From JBHJGM01 sp050331815 (GTDB lineage Bacteria; Verrucomicrobiota; Verrucomicrobiia; Opitutales; JBHJGM01), in the NCBI GenBank assembly GCA_050331815.1, contig JBHJGM010000022.1:15759-79758 (forward strand): a stretch of 64,000 bases of DNA, in the 5' to 3' direction. The notes under the pieces are model-generated. The model saw only the letters and a program-made list of their open reading frames with translations. It made no database searches and was not told where the DNA came from. The position numbers and the translations under genes were made by a program. Of the stretch, positions 33,497-42,487 are shown one piece after another. Numbering within the stretch: position 1 is the first letter of the stretch; the number at the start of each line of letters is the position of its first letter.

Positions 33497-35976
33497 TCGC
33501 CGGTAACGTCGGCCGCCCCGGGTGCTTCTTCGGCGGCTTCGAAAGGCGCGTTGGTGTCGCGATCGTCGACTTGCACCACCTTCGAGATGCCGATCAATCG
33601 GTCGCCTTCGGCCAGATTGATCAACCGCACGCCCTGCGTGCTGCGACCGATGACGCGGATGTCCTTGACCGGGCTGCGCACGGCCTGCCCCTGGTGGGTA
33701 AAGAGCATCACCTCGTCGTCGTCGCGTACCGCCAGAGCGCCAGCGACTGCCGAACTGCGGATCGCGATGATGCCCGAGCCGCCGCGCGACTGTACGCGGT
33801 ATTCATCCCAGTTGGTGCGCTTGCCCTGCCCGTTTTCGCCCGCCACGAGGAGGGTCGAATTCGGGTCGACGACTTCGATGGCTTCGACATAGTCATCGCT
33901 CTTTTTTAAGGAGACGCCCTTGACGCCCCGGGTGGCGCGGCCCTGGTCGCGCAGGTCGGTTTCGGCAAAGCGAATCGACATGCCCGCGTGGGTCACGATG
34001 ACGAGGTCATCTTCGCCGCCAGTCAGACGCACGCCAATCAACTCGTCATCATCGTCGATGTTGATGCCGATAATACCGCCCTTGCGGAAGTTGCTGTAGG
34101 CCGCGAGGCTGGTCTTTTTGACGATGCCCTTGCGCGTACACATAACCAGGTGCTGGTCGTCGGTGAAGTCCTTGACGAAGATCATCGTGGCCACGCGTTC
34201 GTCCTTTTGCATCTGCAAAACGTTGGCGATGTAGCGGCCCTTGGCGATACGGCTGCCCTCGGGGATTTCGTAGACCTTCTCCACATAGACGCGCCCGTTG
34301 TTTGTGAAGAACATGATGTAGTCGTGCGTCGAGGCGGTGAAGAGGTTCTCAATGAAATCCTCGTCGTGCGAGCCCGACCCGATGACGCCCTTGCCGCCGC
34401 GCCGCTGTGAGCGATAGGCGCTGACCCCGGTGCGCTTGATGAAGCCCTTGTGCGAAACGGTGATGATGCAGCCTTCGTTGGCGATGACGTCTTCCATGCG
34501 GAATTCGCCCTCGGCAGGTAGGATGTGCGTGCGTCGCTCGTCGACGTACTTTTCCTTGAGCGTGTTGAGCTCCTCCTTGATTACGCCTAGCAGCTTGCCT
34601 TCGTCGTCGAGGATGCTGCGGTATTCCTCGATGATTTTCATCAGTTCACGGTATTCCTCCTCGATCTTGTCGCGTTCGAGGGCGGTCAACTGGTACAGGC
34701 GCAGATCGAGGATGGCGTTGGTTTGCCGCTCGGAAAGCGGGTACTTCGCCATGACTTTCTCACGTGCGTCGTCGCGGCTTTGGCTGGCGCGGATGATTTT
34801 GACGAAGTCATCGAGGTTGGTCAGCGCGATCTTGTAGCCCTCGAGAATATGGGCGCGGTCCTCAGCCTTTTTCAGGAGGAACTGGGTGCGGCGGTAGACC
34901 ACCTCGCGGCGGTGCTCGATGTAGCATTCGATCGCTTCCTTGATGTTCATCTGCTTGGGCCGGCGCTGGTCGAGCGCGAGCAGGATGACCCCGAAGGACG
35001 ATTCAAAAGCGGTGTGCTTGTAGAGTTTGTTGACGACTACGCGCGCGGCCTCCCCGCGCTTGAGTTCCAGCACGACCCGGGTGTTTTCGTCGGACTCGTC
35101 GCGCAGGTCACTGATCTCGTCGATGGTCTTCTCCTGGACGAGTTCGGCAATTTTGGTGACCAAGGTGGAGCGGTTTACGTTGTAGGGGATCTCGGTGAGG
35201 ATGATCTGCTCCTTGCCCCCCTTCAGCTCTTCCACGTGGGCGGTGCCGCGCACCTTCACGATGCCGCGCCCGGTTGTCATGTATTTCTTGATACCGTCGA
35301 GCCCGCTGATGCTGCCGCCGGTGGGAAAGTCCGGCCCGGGAAGCAGCTTCATAATGCTCTCGATAGTGATCTGCGGGTCGTCGATGATCGCGCAGGTGGC
35401 GTTGATGACCTCGGACAGGTTATGCGGGGGGATGTTGGTGGTCATCCCCACGGCAATGCCGGTCGAGCCGTTGAGCAGCAGGTTGGGCAGGCCAGCGGGC
35501 AGCACGGAGGGTTCGGTGGTGTCCTCCTTGTAGTTCGGGACGAAGTCGATGGTGTCGTTGTCGAGGTCGCGCAGGAGTTCCTCGGCCACGGCGGTGAGCT
35601 TACACTCGGTGTAGCGGTAGGCCGCGGGCGGATCGCCGTCGACCGAGCCAAAGTTACCCTGCGGCGTCACCAGCGGGTACCGCATGACCCAGTCCTGCGC
35701 CATGCGCACCAGCGTGTCGTAAACCGACTGATCGCCATGCGGGTGATACTTGCCCAGCACATCGCCGACGACCGCCGCGCACTTGTCAAAGGAGCGGTTG
35801 TGCAGCAGCCCTGCGCGACTCATGGCGTAGAGTACGCGCCGCTGCACCGGCTTCAGGCCGTCGCGCGCATCGGGCAGCGCGCGGGAAATGATGACCGACA
35901 TCGAATAGTCGATGTAGGCGGTCTGCATGATATCGACGATGTTCGTCGGCAGCAGTTTTTCGTTCTCGGTATACAT
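33493..35976 (-). CDS. gyrA: DNA gyrase subunit A
   Basis: 827 residues. Catalytic Tyr122 in AAYRYTE, aligned in number with E. coli. The GyrA box QRRGGKG in the C-terminal wrapping domain identifies gyrase rather than topoisomerase IV. The quinolone-contact helix reads KYHPHGDQSVYDTLVRM: residue 83 is Gln where E. coli has Ser, and residue 87 is Asp as usual. The C-terminus is acidic. Downstream of gyrB but separated by about 520 bases that hold a decayed GxxExxY gene. Confidence 0.97.
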   Translation of the reverse strand: MYTENEKLLPTNIVDIMQTAYIDYSMSVIISRALPDARDGLKPVQRRVLYAMSRAGLLHNRSFDKCAAVVGDVLGKYHPHGDQSVYDTLVRMAQDWVMRYPLVTPQGNFGSVDGDPPAAYRYTECKLTAVAEELLRDLDNDTIDFVPNYKEDTTEPSVLPAGLPNLLLNGSTGIAVGMTTNIPPHNLSEVINATCAIIDDPQITIESIMKLLPGPDFPTGGSISGLDGIKKYMTTGRGIVKVRGTAHVEELKGGKEQIILTEIPYNVNRSTLVTKIAELVQEKTIDEISDLRDESDENTRVVLELKRGEAARVVVNKLYKHTAFESSFGVILLALDQRRPKQMNIKEAIECYIEHRREVVYRRTQFLLKKAEDRAHILEGYKIALTNLDDFVKIIRASQSRDDAREKVMAKYPLSERQTNAILDLRLYQLTALERDKIEEEYRELMKIIEEYRSILDDEGKLLGVIKEELNTLKEKYVDERRTHILPAEGEFRMEDVIANEGCIITVSHKGFIKRTGVSAYRSQRRGGKGVIGSGSHDEDFIENLFTASTHDYIMFFTNNGRVYVEKVYEIPEGSRIAKGRYIANVLQMQKDERVATMIFVKDFTDDQHLVMCTRKGIVKKTSLAAYSNFRKGGIIGINIDDDDELIGVRLTGGEDDLVIVTHAGMSIRFAETDLRDQGRATRGVKGVSLKKSDDYVEAIEVVDPNSTLLVAGENGQGKRTNWDEYRVQSRGGSGIIAIRSSAVAGALAVRDDDEVMLFTHQGQAVRSPVKDIRVIGRSTQGVRLINLAEGDRLIGISKVVQVDDRDTNAPFEAAEEAPGAADVTGD

Positions 35977-36004
35977 CTAAAAATTGGTGGAAGAAAATTT
36001 TTAA

Positions 36005-36029
36005 CAGGAGGACACAGAGATCACAGAGA
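36005..36029. repeat. short tandem repeat, period about 9
   Basis: Two adjacent near-copies of ACACAGAGA/TCACAGAGA follow an AGGAGG lead-in, straddling the end of the GxxExxY relic. This type of repeat often flanks GxxExxY genes in environmental genomes (recalled family knowledge), and probably arrived with it. Confidence 0.45.
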
Positions 36030-36419
36030 TTCGTTTCGATGTAGTGTCAGACGTGCTATGGAGTCTACAAGTCTGCCGGTTTTGAAGTTTAACACTAGAC
36101 CGACTGGGAGGCTCAGAAGTTTCATATAAGAGAGCGCCTGTGCTTTGTGAATGGGCAGAATTGCATCGGTGCACTTTAGTTCTATGAGCAGTGTGTTTTC
36201 TCCGATCAAGTCAGCCCTGAGTGTCTCACTAAATTACAGACCCTTGTATTCGATTTGAACAGATGCCTGATTGATAACGGCGAGGTCTTAGAGTTCGAGT
36301 TCGTGCTTCAAGCATCTCTCATAAATGGATTCAGGCAGACCGGGACCCAGTGCGCGATGCACTTGTATGGCTGCGCCAATCGTTTTTTCGGTCAGCTCGT
36401 TTGTTGAGCGCACTGACAT
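36021..36419 (-). pseudogene. GxxExxY family gene, broken by two in-frame TAA codons
   Basis: One 133-codon frame holds a nearly full-length GxxExxY protein (PDDEXK_3 fold). Seen in order: MSVRSTNELTEKTIGAAIQV, HRALGPGLPESIYERCLKHELEL (with the GxxExxY-type GLPESIY), a first TAA, DLAVINQASVQIEYKGL, a second TAA, then FSETLRADLIGENTLLIELK, IHKAQALSYMKLLSLPVGLVLNF and RLTLHRNESL. There are no frameshifts. It sits between gyrB and gyrA and runs the same way. The surrounding gap 35977-36495 otherwise holds only the repeat at its end. Function of the family is not established. Confidence 0.88.
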
Positions 36420-36495
36420 TCAAACTCGCTTAAACTTCGATGCCTTCTGTTCAATTGTTCTCTCTTCAATAGCGCTACCCTCAGTTACGAAGTCA

Positions 36496-39018
36496 CTAGA
36501 CGTCGAGGTAGGAGGTATTCAGGGCGTTGTCTTCGATGAAAGCGCGGCGGGAGGGCACATCCTCGCCCATGAGCATGGAGAACATCGCGTCGGCGGCCGC
36601 GGCATCGTTGATGTCGACTTTGAGCAGGCGGCGTTTTTCCGGGTCCATGGTGGTTTCAAAAAGTTGCTTGGCGTTCATTTCGCCTAAGCCCTTGTAGCGC
36701 TGGATGGAGAGCCCGCGGCGACCGGCTTCGCGAATCTTCGCCACGATTTCCAGAATTGAAAACAACTCGCTAACGGTTTCGTTTTTCTGACCTTCGTTTT
36801 CGGTGAGGTGGTAGCGCGGTTCCTCGCCAGGGGTGAATTGCTTCACGTCGAGCCCGATTTTTTTGACTTCGTTGAGGATCTTGGTGATCTGCGCGCCCTC
36901 GAAAATCTCATGAATGGAGATGCGCTCCTGCACGCTGTTGCCGTTTTCGTCCTTGGCTTCGCGGATAACGGAGTCGACGAAGAGATCCTCGGTGATGTCT
37001 TGTTCGATGTAAAAGCGTGAGCGCGCGTCGTCGTCGAAGAGGTACTCGAACCACTCCTTGTTGCCGCGGCGGATGCGCGCCACGTATTTGGGAAGCCGAT
37101 ACGTGTCGGCCTCATGTTGATCGAGGTAGTCATGCAGCTGGCATCCGTACCGGGTCACCCCGCGCCCGAGTTGCTCCAGACGTGAGAGCGCCTCTACGAT
37201 CTGGTCGACCTTGGCGCTGGAGAAGGTGTGGCCGTCGCGTGTGCGTTTGAGTATGACGTCCTCGCTGCCCAGTTCGAGCAGGATGCGGTTCATTACGGCG
37301 TCGTTCTCAACGTACTGCTCGCGCTTCTTGCGCTTGATTTTGTACAGCGGAGGCTGGGCGATGTAGACGTAGCCTTTTTCGATCAAGGGGCGCATGAAGC
37401 GGAAGAAAAAGGTCAGGTAAAGGGTCATGATGTGAGAGCCGTCGACGTCGGCATCCGCCATCAGGATGATTTTGTGGTAGCGCACCTTCTCCGGGTCGAA
37501 GTGTCCGTCGCCCTCTGAGCCGATGCCCGTGCCCAGCGCGGTGATGAGCAGGCGAATGTTTTTGTTGTTCAGCATCTTGTCCAGGCGCGCCTTCTCCACG
37601 TTGAGCGGCTTGCCAAACAGCGGCAGGATCGCCTGGTAGCGGCGGTCGCGTCCCTGCTTGGCGGAGCCCCCGGCAGAGTCCCCTTCGACGATGTAAATCT
37701 CGCACAGCGAAGGATCCTTTTCGGAGCAGTCGGCCAGATTGCCGGGCAAACCGCCACTGCCCAGCGCGCTTTTGCGAACGGTTTCGCGCGCCTTGCGGGC
37801 GGCCTCGCGAGCGCGGGCGGCGTTCAGGCATTTGTCCAGAATGCGCTTGGCCAGCCCTTGGGTCGTCTCGAAGGCCATCTTGAGACTGTCGCCGACGATC
37901 TTTTGGACGATGCCATCGACTTCGCGGTTGGAAAGCTTGGTCTTGGTCTGCCCCTCGAAGCGCGGCTCGGGCACCTTGACCGAGATGACCGCGGTTAGCC
38001 CCTCGCGCACATCGTCGCCGGAGATCGAGGGGTCCTTTTCTTTGATGAGGTTGTTGGCCTTGCCGAAGTTGTTGATCACCCGCGTGAGCGCGGTGCGAAA
38101 GCCCGACAGGTGCGTGCCACCCTCGATGTTGAAGATCGAGTTGGCGTAGGCGTAGAGCTGATCGTTGTAGGAGTCATTGTACTGCATCGACACGTCGACC
38201 AGGATCTTCGCACCGGTGCCATCCTCGCTGTCGGCTTCGCCGGTGAAGGTGATCGGCTTGGGATGGATGGGCTGCTTACTGCGATTGAGGTAAGCCACGT
38301 ATTCTTCGATGCCATTGTCGAAACGGAACTTCTCCTCCTTGGTGTTGCGATCGTCCTTGAGGTAAATCTCCACGCCCGGATTGAGGAAGGCGAGTTCGCG
38401 CAGGCGTTTGGCCAGGATGTCCCACTTGAACTCGCGCGTGGTTAGAAAGATTTCCGGATCGGGCAGGAAGGTGATCTTGGTGCCGGTCTTTTTGGTAGTG
38501 CCAATCTCCTTCATCTTCTCCGTGGTTTTCCCACGGGCGAATTGCATGTGATAAATTTTCCCGTCGCGCCGCACCTCCGCCTCAAAGTGCTCGGAGACCG
38601 CGTTGACACACTTGGCACCCACACCGTGCAACCCACCGGAGACCTGGTAGGCACCCTTGCCGAACTTCCCTCCGGCATGGAGATTGGTCAGTACAAGTTC
38701 GAGGGCCGGAATCTTGTACTTGGGGTGCACATCGACGGGAATTCCGCGCCCGTCATCCTCTACCGAGCAGGAGCCGTCGAGGTGAATGGTCACCCAAATG
38801 GCCTTGGCGTAGCCAGCCAGCGCCTCGTCCACGGAGTTGTCCACAAGCTCAAACACGCAGTGATGCAGGCCTCGCTCGTTGGTGTCGCCGATGTACATGT
38901 CAGGGCGCTTGCGCACCCCTTCTAGACCTTCGAGCTTTTGAATTTTGGAGGCGTCGTAGGTATCGCCGGAGGCGCCCTTCTTAGCAGAGCCATTACGGCC
39001 GTTCGAATCGCTTGACAT
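36496..39018 (-). CDS. gyrB: DNA gyrase subunit B
   Basis: 840 residues, the long form with an extra DNA-binding insertion before the C-terminus (around EYLFDDDARSRFYIEQ), as in proteobacteria and verrucomicrobia. GHKL ATPase: FELVDNSVDEALAGY, DDGRGIPVD and GGLHGVGAKCVNAVS. TOPRIM: EGDSAGGSAKQGRDRRYQAI and DADVDGSHI. C-terminus: RYKGLGEMNAKQL. The quinolone-related Asp in GRDR and Lys in NVEKAR are retained. Divergent from the Rrf2 regulator. Confidence 0.97.
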   Translation of the reverse strand: MSSDSNGRNGSAKKGASGDTYDASKIQKLEGLEGVRKRPDMYIGDTNERGLHHCVFELVDNSVDEALAGYAKAIWVTIHLDGSCSVEDDGRGIPVDVHPKYKIPALELVLTNLHAGGKFGKGAYQVSGGLHGVGAKCVNAVSEHFEAEVRRDGKIYHMQFARGKTTEKMKEIGTTKKTGTKITFLPDPEIFLTTREFKWDILAKRLRELAFLNPGVEIYLKDDRNTKEEKFRFDNGIEEYVAYLNRSKQPIHPKPITFTGEADSEDGTGAKILVDVSMQYNDSYNDQLYAYANSIFNIEGGTHLSGFRTALTRVINNFGKANNLIKEKDPSISGDDVREGLTAVISVKVPEPRFEGQTKTKLSNREVDGIVQKIVGDSLKMAFETTQGLAKRILDKCLNAARAREAARKARETVRKSALGSGGLPGNLADCSEKDPSLCEIYIVEGDSAGGSAKQGRDRRYQAILPLFGKPLNVEKARLDKMLNNKNIRLLITALGTGIGSEGDGHFDPEKVRYHKIILMADADVDGSHIMTLYLTFFFRFMRPLIEKGYVYIAQPPLYKIKRKKREQYVENDAVMNRILLELGSEDVILKRTRDGHTFSSAKVDQIVEALSRLEQLGRGVTRYGCQLHDYLDQHEADTYRLPKYVARIRRGNKEWFEYLFDDDARSRFYIEQDITEDLFVDSVIREAKDENGNSVQERISIHEIFEGAQITKILNEVKKIGLDVKQFTPGEEPRYHLTENEGQKNETVSELFSILEIVAKIREAGRRGLSIQRYKGLGEMNAKQLFETTMDPEKRRLLKVDINDAAAADAMFSMLMGEDVPSRRAFIEDNALNTSYLDV

Positions 39019-39105
39019 AGAATAGCTTACAGAGGATTTTCCCCATCCCGGGTAAAAGGAAAATCATGACCAGTTTGCGGGTCGGGTTCAACGGAAAAAG
39101 CACGC

Positions 39106-39124
39106 GTTTTGTTTACAACAAAAC
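39106..39124. promoter_or_regulatory. operator palindrome overlapping the rrf2 promoter
   Basis: GTTTTGTT-TAC-AACAAAAC is a perfect 8-base inverted repeat with a 3-base centre. It overlaps the predicted -35 box of the Rrf2-family gene, so a dimer bound there would block RNA polymerase. The obvious candidate is the Rrf2 protein itself (autorepression). It also lies in the 129-base gap upstream of gyrB. Confidence 0.7.
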
Positions 39125-39140
39125 CTATCTTGGGTTATAG
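39112..39140 (+). promoter_or_regulatory. sigma-70-type promoter of the Rrf2-family gene
   Basis: -35 TTTACA at 39112-39117, a 17-base spacer, and -10 TTATAG at 39135-39140. Initiation about 7 bases after the -10 box falls at or next to the ATG at 39148, and no Shine-Dalgarno is present, so the mRNA is probably leaderless. The -35 overlaps the operator palindrome. Confidence 0.55.
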
Positions 39141-39147
39141 ACTACAC

Positions 39148-39561
39148 ATGAAGATATCGCTCAAAGTCGAATACGCGTGTCGGGTGCTGGCGCAGCTGGC
39201 CCGTCGACATGGAGCGACCAAGCTCTCACACATCGAGGAGCTCGCCACGGTGGAATCAGTACCGGCCAACTACCTCGTGCAGATTCTCAACGAACTGCGC
39301 AACGGCGGGTTGCTGCACAGCCGGCGGGGCAAGCAGGGCGGCTACGCTCTGGCGCGTCCGCCAGCGGAAATCACCTTGTTACAAGTGGTGCAGGTGGTGG
39401 ACTCGGACATGCTCGACCAACGCGCGTCCACCCAGGGTTCTTCGGGTCAGGCGGTAGCCGAAACCTGGGAGCGCATTGGTAATCTGGTCCGTGATGAGTT
39501 GAAGTCCATCACCCTGGCCGACATCCAGCCCAAGGATTCGGCAAACATGTACTACATCTGA
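39148..39561 (+). CDS. Rrf2 family transcriptional regulator
   Basis: 137 residues. Winged helix-turn-helix with MKISLKVEYACRVLAQLA at the N-terminus, NYLVQILNELRNGGLLHSRR as recognition helix and GKQGGYALARPPAEITLLQV as wing. The three-Cys [Fe-S] cluster site of IscR/NsrR is absent (only Cys10 or so), so it resembles CymR-type Rrf2 proteins and likely senses something other than a cluster. Divergent from gyrB, with its own promoter and operator. Start chosen at ATG 39148; an upstream extension would cross the promoter. Confidence 0.9.
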   Translation: MKISLKVEYACRVLAQLARRHGATKLSHIEELATVESVPANYLVQILNELRNGGLLHSRRGKQGGYALARPPAEITLLQVVQVVDSDMLDQRASTQGSSGQAVAETWERIGNLVRDELKSITLADIQPKDSANMYYI

Positions 39562-39634
39562 GCGCGGCAGCGAGGATTACCTTACTAAGTCGTAAGCTTG
39601 TCACATCCCGCATCGCGTGACAAAGCAGGGTCTT

Positions 39635-40837
39635 ATGAAATCGTTGCAGACCCTCCTGATTTTATTCGTGCTCACTGCCGGTGTCCACGCGAACGATCAG
39701 CCCGTCGTGCTGTATTTATATGGCGATGTTGCCGCCGATGGCAGCATCCCCTCCGGCGACCAGCCTCCCTTTCACCAGATGCGGCTCAACGATGAGGGGG
39801 CACGAGGGATGAGCCAGTTTCGCGCGGCCATCGAAGCGGCGGGCTTCGAGATACGCGAAGCCTACGACCAGGACTTTGAAGTGAAGGCCGAGACTCTCGA
39901 ACCGCTCTCGGTGCTGATTCTCGGTTCCAATCAACGCCGTTTTTCAGACACGGAAGCGGAAGCGTTGCGCAACTGGGTTGAGCAGGGCGGGGGCGTCATT
40001 GCCTGGTCGGACAGCGCTTTTGGCGGGCACTTTCGGCAGGTAGGTTTGGGCAACCCGGTGGGCCGTGATTCAGACAATGACCTTATGGAGCAGTTCGGCA
40101 TGTTCTTCATGACCGACAACGGTGCGGGTAATTACCTGATCGGTACATACACTGAAAATCACTTTCTCAACCGCGGAAAGAAAGACGGCGGATTGCGCTT
40201 TCGTGGCGAAGGCGTCAGCCCGGTACGCGTCAGTGAGCCGGCGCGCATGCTGGCGCGCATGCAGGATGGCGGCTTGGGCGGGCGCATCGTGCTCAACCAG
40301 GTCGATGGGAAAATCATTCCTTCGCGCGACGCCGCGCTGGCGGTTGCCGAGGTGGGGCTGGGACGCGTGGTGGGCGTCTTTGACCGAAATCTCTTTTGGA
40401 ATGCCGGCGAGGGTACGCGCCTGAGCCATTCGGACAACCGCGAGTTTGCGCAGCGCCTCGTCCTGTGGGCTTCGGGCAGCGAAGACGAAAGCCGTCTCGA
40501 CAATCCGGAGCCCGCCGACGCCGTCCGTAACTTCCCGCCCAAGGTAGAAATTCAGGCGATCTTTCTGCCCGAAGAGAAGGCCATAGAATGCATTGCCCGG
40601 GTCGTCGACGACGACGAGGACGGCATCACGCCCGAGGTAACCTGGCGCGTGCGTCAAAAGGTCGAGCAGACAGCCCAATTCGTGAACAACAACCCCAACG
40701 GAGAGCGTGTGCGGATATTGGTGAAGGATTCCGGTGATTATCAACTTGTGGCGCTGGTGCGGGACGGTGAGTACGTCGTACGCAAGGCGGAGATCGTGAA
40801 AGTCCTGCTGCCCGAAGACGCCACTCCCCAGCCCTAG
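39635..40837 (+). CDS. secreted protein with glutamine-amidotransferase-like (ThuA/DUF4350-type) domain
   Basis: 400 residues from ATG 39635, which starts a signal peptide (MKSLQTLLILFVLTAGVHA). The mature protein begins with strand VVLYLYGDVAADG, then FRAAIEAAGFEIREAYDQ and PLSVLILGSNQRRFSDTEAE, VEQGGGVIAWSDSAFGG: a class-I-GATase-like Rossmann domain as in ThuA, but without the usual catalytic Cys. AGNYLIGTYTENHFLNRG and GRVVGVFDRNLFWN follow; the last 100 residues form an Ig-like domain. Likely a carbohydrate-related periplasmic protein; no activity can be assigned. The MFS transporter gene follows at 32 bases. Confidence 0.6.
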   Translation: MKSLQTLLILFVLTAGVHANDQPVVLYLYGDVAADGSIPSGDQPPFHQMRLNDEGARGMSQFRAAIEAAGFEIREAYDQDFEVKAETLEPLSVLILGSNQRRFSDTEAEALRNWVEQGGGVIAWSDSAFGGHFRQVGLGNPVGRDSDNDLMEQFGMFFMTDNGAGNYLIGTYTENHFLNRGKKDGGLRFRGEGVSPVRVSEPARMLARMQDGGLGGRIVLNQVDGKIIPSRDAALAVAEVGLGRVVGVFDRNLFWNAGEGTRLSHSDNREFAQRLVLWASGSEDESRLDNPEPADAVRNFPPKVEIQAIFLPEEKAIECIARVVDDDEDGITPEVTWRVRQKVEQTAQFVNNNPNGERVRILVKDSGDYQLVALVRDGEYVVRKAEIVKVLLPEDATPQP

Positions 40838-40869
40838 GCCAAGATCCAGCCCTAAACCAAGGTTTGAGC

Positions 40870-42381
40870 ATGCAAGGGGACGCAGCCACGCTTTCACACG
40901 AAGATCCGAGCATCCACCGCAGGCGCCTGTTCCTGGCTTCCTGCATGGCGTTGATCGCAACCTCGGTCGCCTTCGCCACGGTCAGCGCGTCACTCAATCC
41001 GCTCAAAATCGCCTTCAACCTGAGCAACGCTGAGGTTGGGCAGATCGGTGGGGTCACCCTCTGGGGCTTCGCGATTTCGATCGTGGTCTTTGGTCCGCTG
41101 GTGGATGCGATGGGGATGAAGAACCAGCTGCGGCTGGCTTTCATCTGTCACCTGCTGGGTTCCACTTTGATGATCATAGCCCCCGATTTCATAACGCTGT
41201 TTTCCGGCGGTCTGATCATCGCGCTGGCCAACGGTATCGTCGAGGCGGCGTGCAATCCGCTGGTGGCCACGCTGTATCCCGACCGAAAAACCGCCAAGTT
41301 GAACCAGTTCCACGTCTGGTTTCCAGGGGGTATGGTGATCGGCGGCGTGGCGGCCTATCTATTGAACCAGGCGGGCGTTACGGACTATCGCCCGTTGCTG
41401 GCGCTGAACTTAATCCCGGCGGTCATCTACGGCTTTTTGATTCTGGGCCAGCGTTTCCCGCAGACCGAACGCGTGCTACAGGGGATCAGCGACCGCCAGA
41501 TGGTGCGCGGAACCTTTGGGCGTCCGTTGTTTTGGATTCTGCTGTTTTGCATGGCGCTGACAGCGTCGCTTGAACTGGGCCCCGGGCGCTGGCTGCCGCC
41601 GATTCTTGAGTCGGGTGGCGTACCGGGGATTCTCGTCCTGGCCTACGGAAGCGGATTGATGGCGGTGATGCGTTTTTTTGCCGGGCCGGTCGTCAAGCGC
41701 GTGCAGCCGCTGTTGCTGTTGCTGCTGTCGGCGGTGGTCGGTGGCGTCGGGTTGCTGGCGCTGAGTTATGCAGTGGGCACCTGGCAGGCGCTGGCCGCGG
41801 CGACCGTTTTTTACGTGGGTGTGTGCTACTTCTGGCCGACGATGCTCGGCGTGACGGCGGAGCGCATTCCTGAGGGCGGCTCGCTGGCGCTGGCGCTGAT
41901 GGGGGCCACTGGTATGATGGCCGTTGGCGGGATCACCGTGAACGCGATGGGCTGGGTGGTGGATACGCGCAGCCAGGAAATCCTGGCCGAGGAACAGACC
42001 ATCGATACCGTGCGGCTCACCCAGTATTTTTTGGCCGACCTGGAGGACCCGGCTAGCTTTGGCGAGGTGGAGCCTGCAGTGTTGGAAACCGCGCAAACCG
42101 CAGCCGCCAACGTGCTCACGCGCTTTAAGGAAGACCGCACCTTGCATCCGGATGCGGCCTCGGCCTTGCGCTTTCTGATACAGCTGAACCCCGATGGTAT
42201 CGATGCCGCGATCGCCCGGCAGCTGCTTCAGTCCGCGGAAAATCGGGCGGGTCGCCATGCCTTTCGTTGGTTGACCCCGCTGGCCTTGGTGTTGGTGGTG
42301 ATTTTCGGTTTGCTGTTTCTGCGCCTGGGGCGGCGCCCGCCAGCCAAACCGGTAGGGCAGACGGTGCTATCGCCTTCGTAA
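40870..42381 (+). CDS. MFS transporter (sugar-type) with extended C-terminal loop
   Basis: 503 residues from ATG 40870. About 12 membrane helices; the first six include ASLNPLKIAFNLSNAEVG and LVDAMGMKNQLRLAF (the loop 2-3 region), as in fucose/glucose-type MFS permeases. Between the 11th helix (MMAVGGITVNAMGWVVDT) and the last (ALVLVVIFGLLFLRLG) is a hydrophilic insert of about 100 residues, long for the family. It may be a partner of the secreted protein encoded just upstream. Substrate unknown. Confidence 0.82.
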   Translation: MQGDAATLSHEDPSIHRRRLFLASCMALIATSVAFATVSASLNPLKIAFNLSNAEVGQIGGVTLWGFAISIVVFGPLVDAMGMKNQLRLAFICHLLGSTLMIIAPDFITLFSGGLIIALANGIVEAACNPLVATLYPDRKTAKLNQFHVWFPGGMVIGGVAAYLLNQAGVTDYRPLLALNLIPAVIYGFLILGQRFPQTERVLQGISDRQMVRGTFGRPLFWILLFCMALTASLELGPGRWLPPILESGGVPGILVLAYGSGLMAVMRFFAGPVVKRVQPLLLLLLSAVVGGVGLLALSYAVGTWQALAAATVFYVGVCYFWPTMLGVTAERIPEGGSLALALMGATGMMAVGGITVNAMGWVVDTRSQEILAEEQTIDTVRLTQYFLADLEDPASFGEVEPAVLETAQTAAANVLTRFKEDRTLHPDAASALRFLIQLNPDGIDAAIARQLLQSAENRAGRHAFRWLTPLALVLVVIFGLLFLRLGRRPPAKPVGQTVLSPS

Positions 42382-42487
42382 GTCACTTTTAAAGAGCAGC
42401 TTATGCGGGATCGAGATCTCTCGTGGTACTCGCTGCATCAGCGCATCAAATATTGGCATCAAGGTGCAATCCGACGGTGCTTCGTGT

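Noticed and set aside
34723..36129. Long plus-strand open frame opposite gyrA
   Set aside because: Antisense shadow of gyrA. The translation is Val/Gly/Leu-rich with no recognisable domain.
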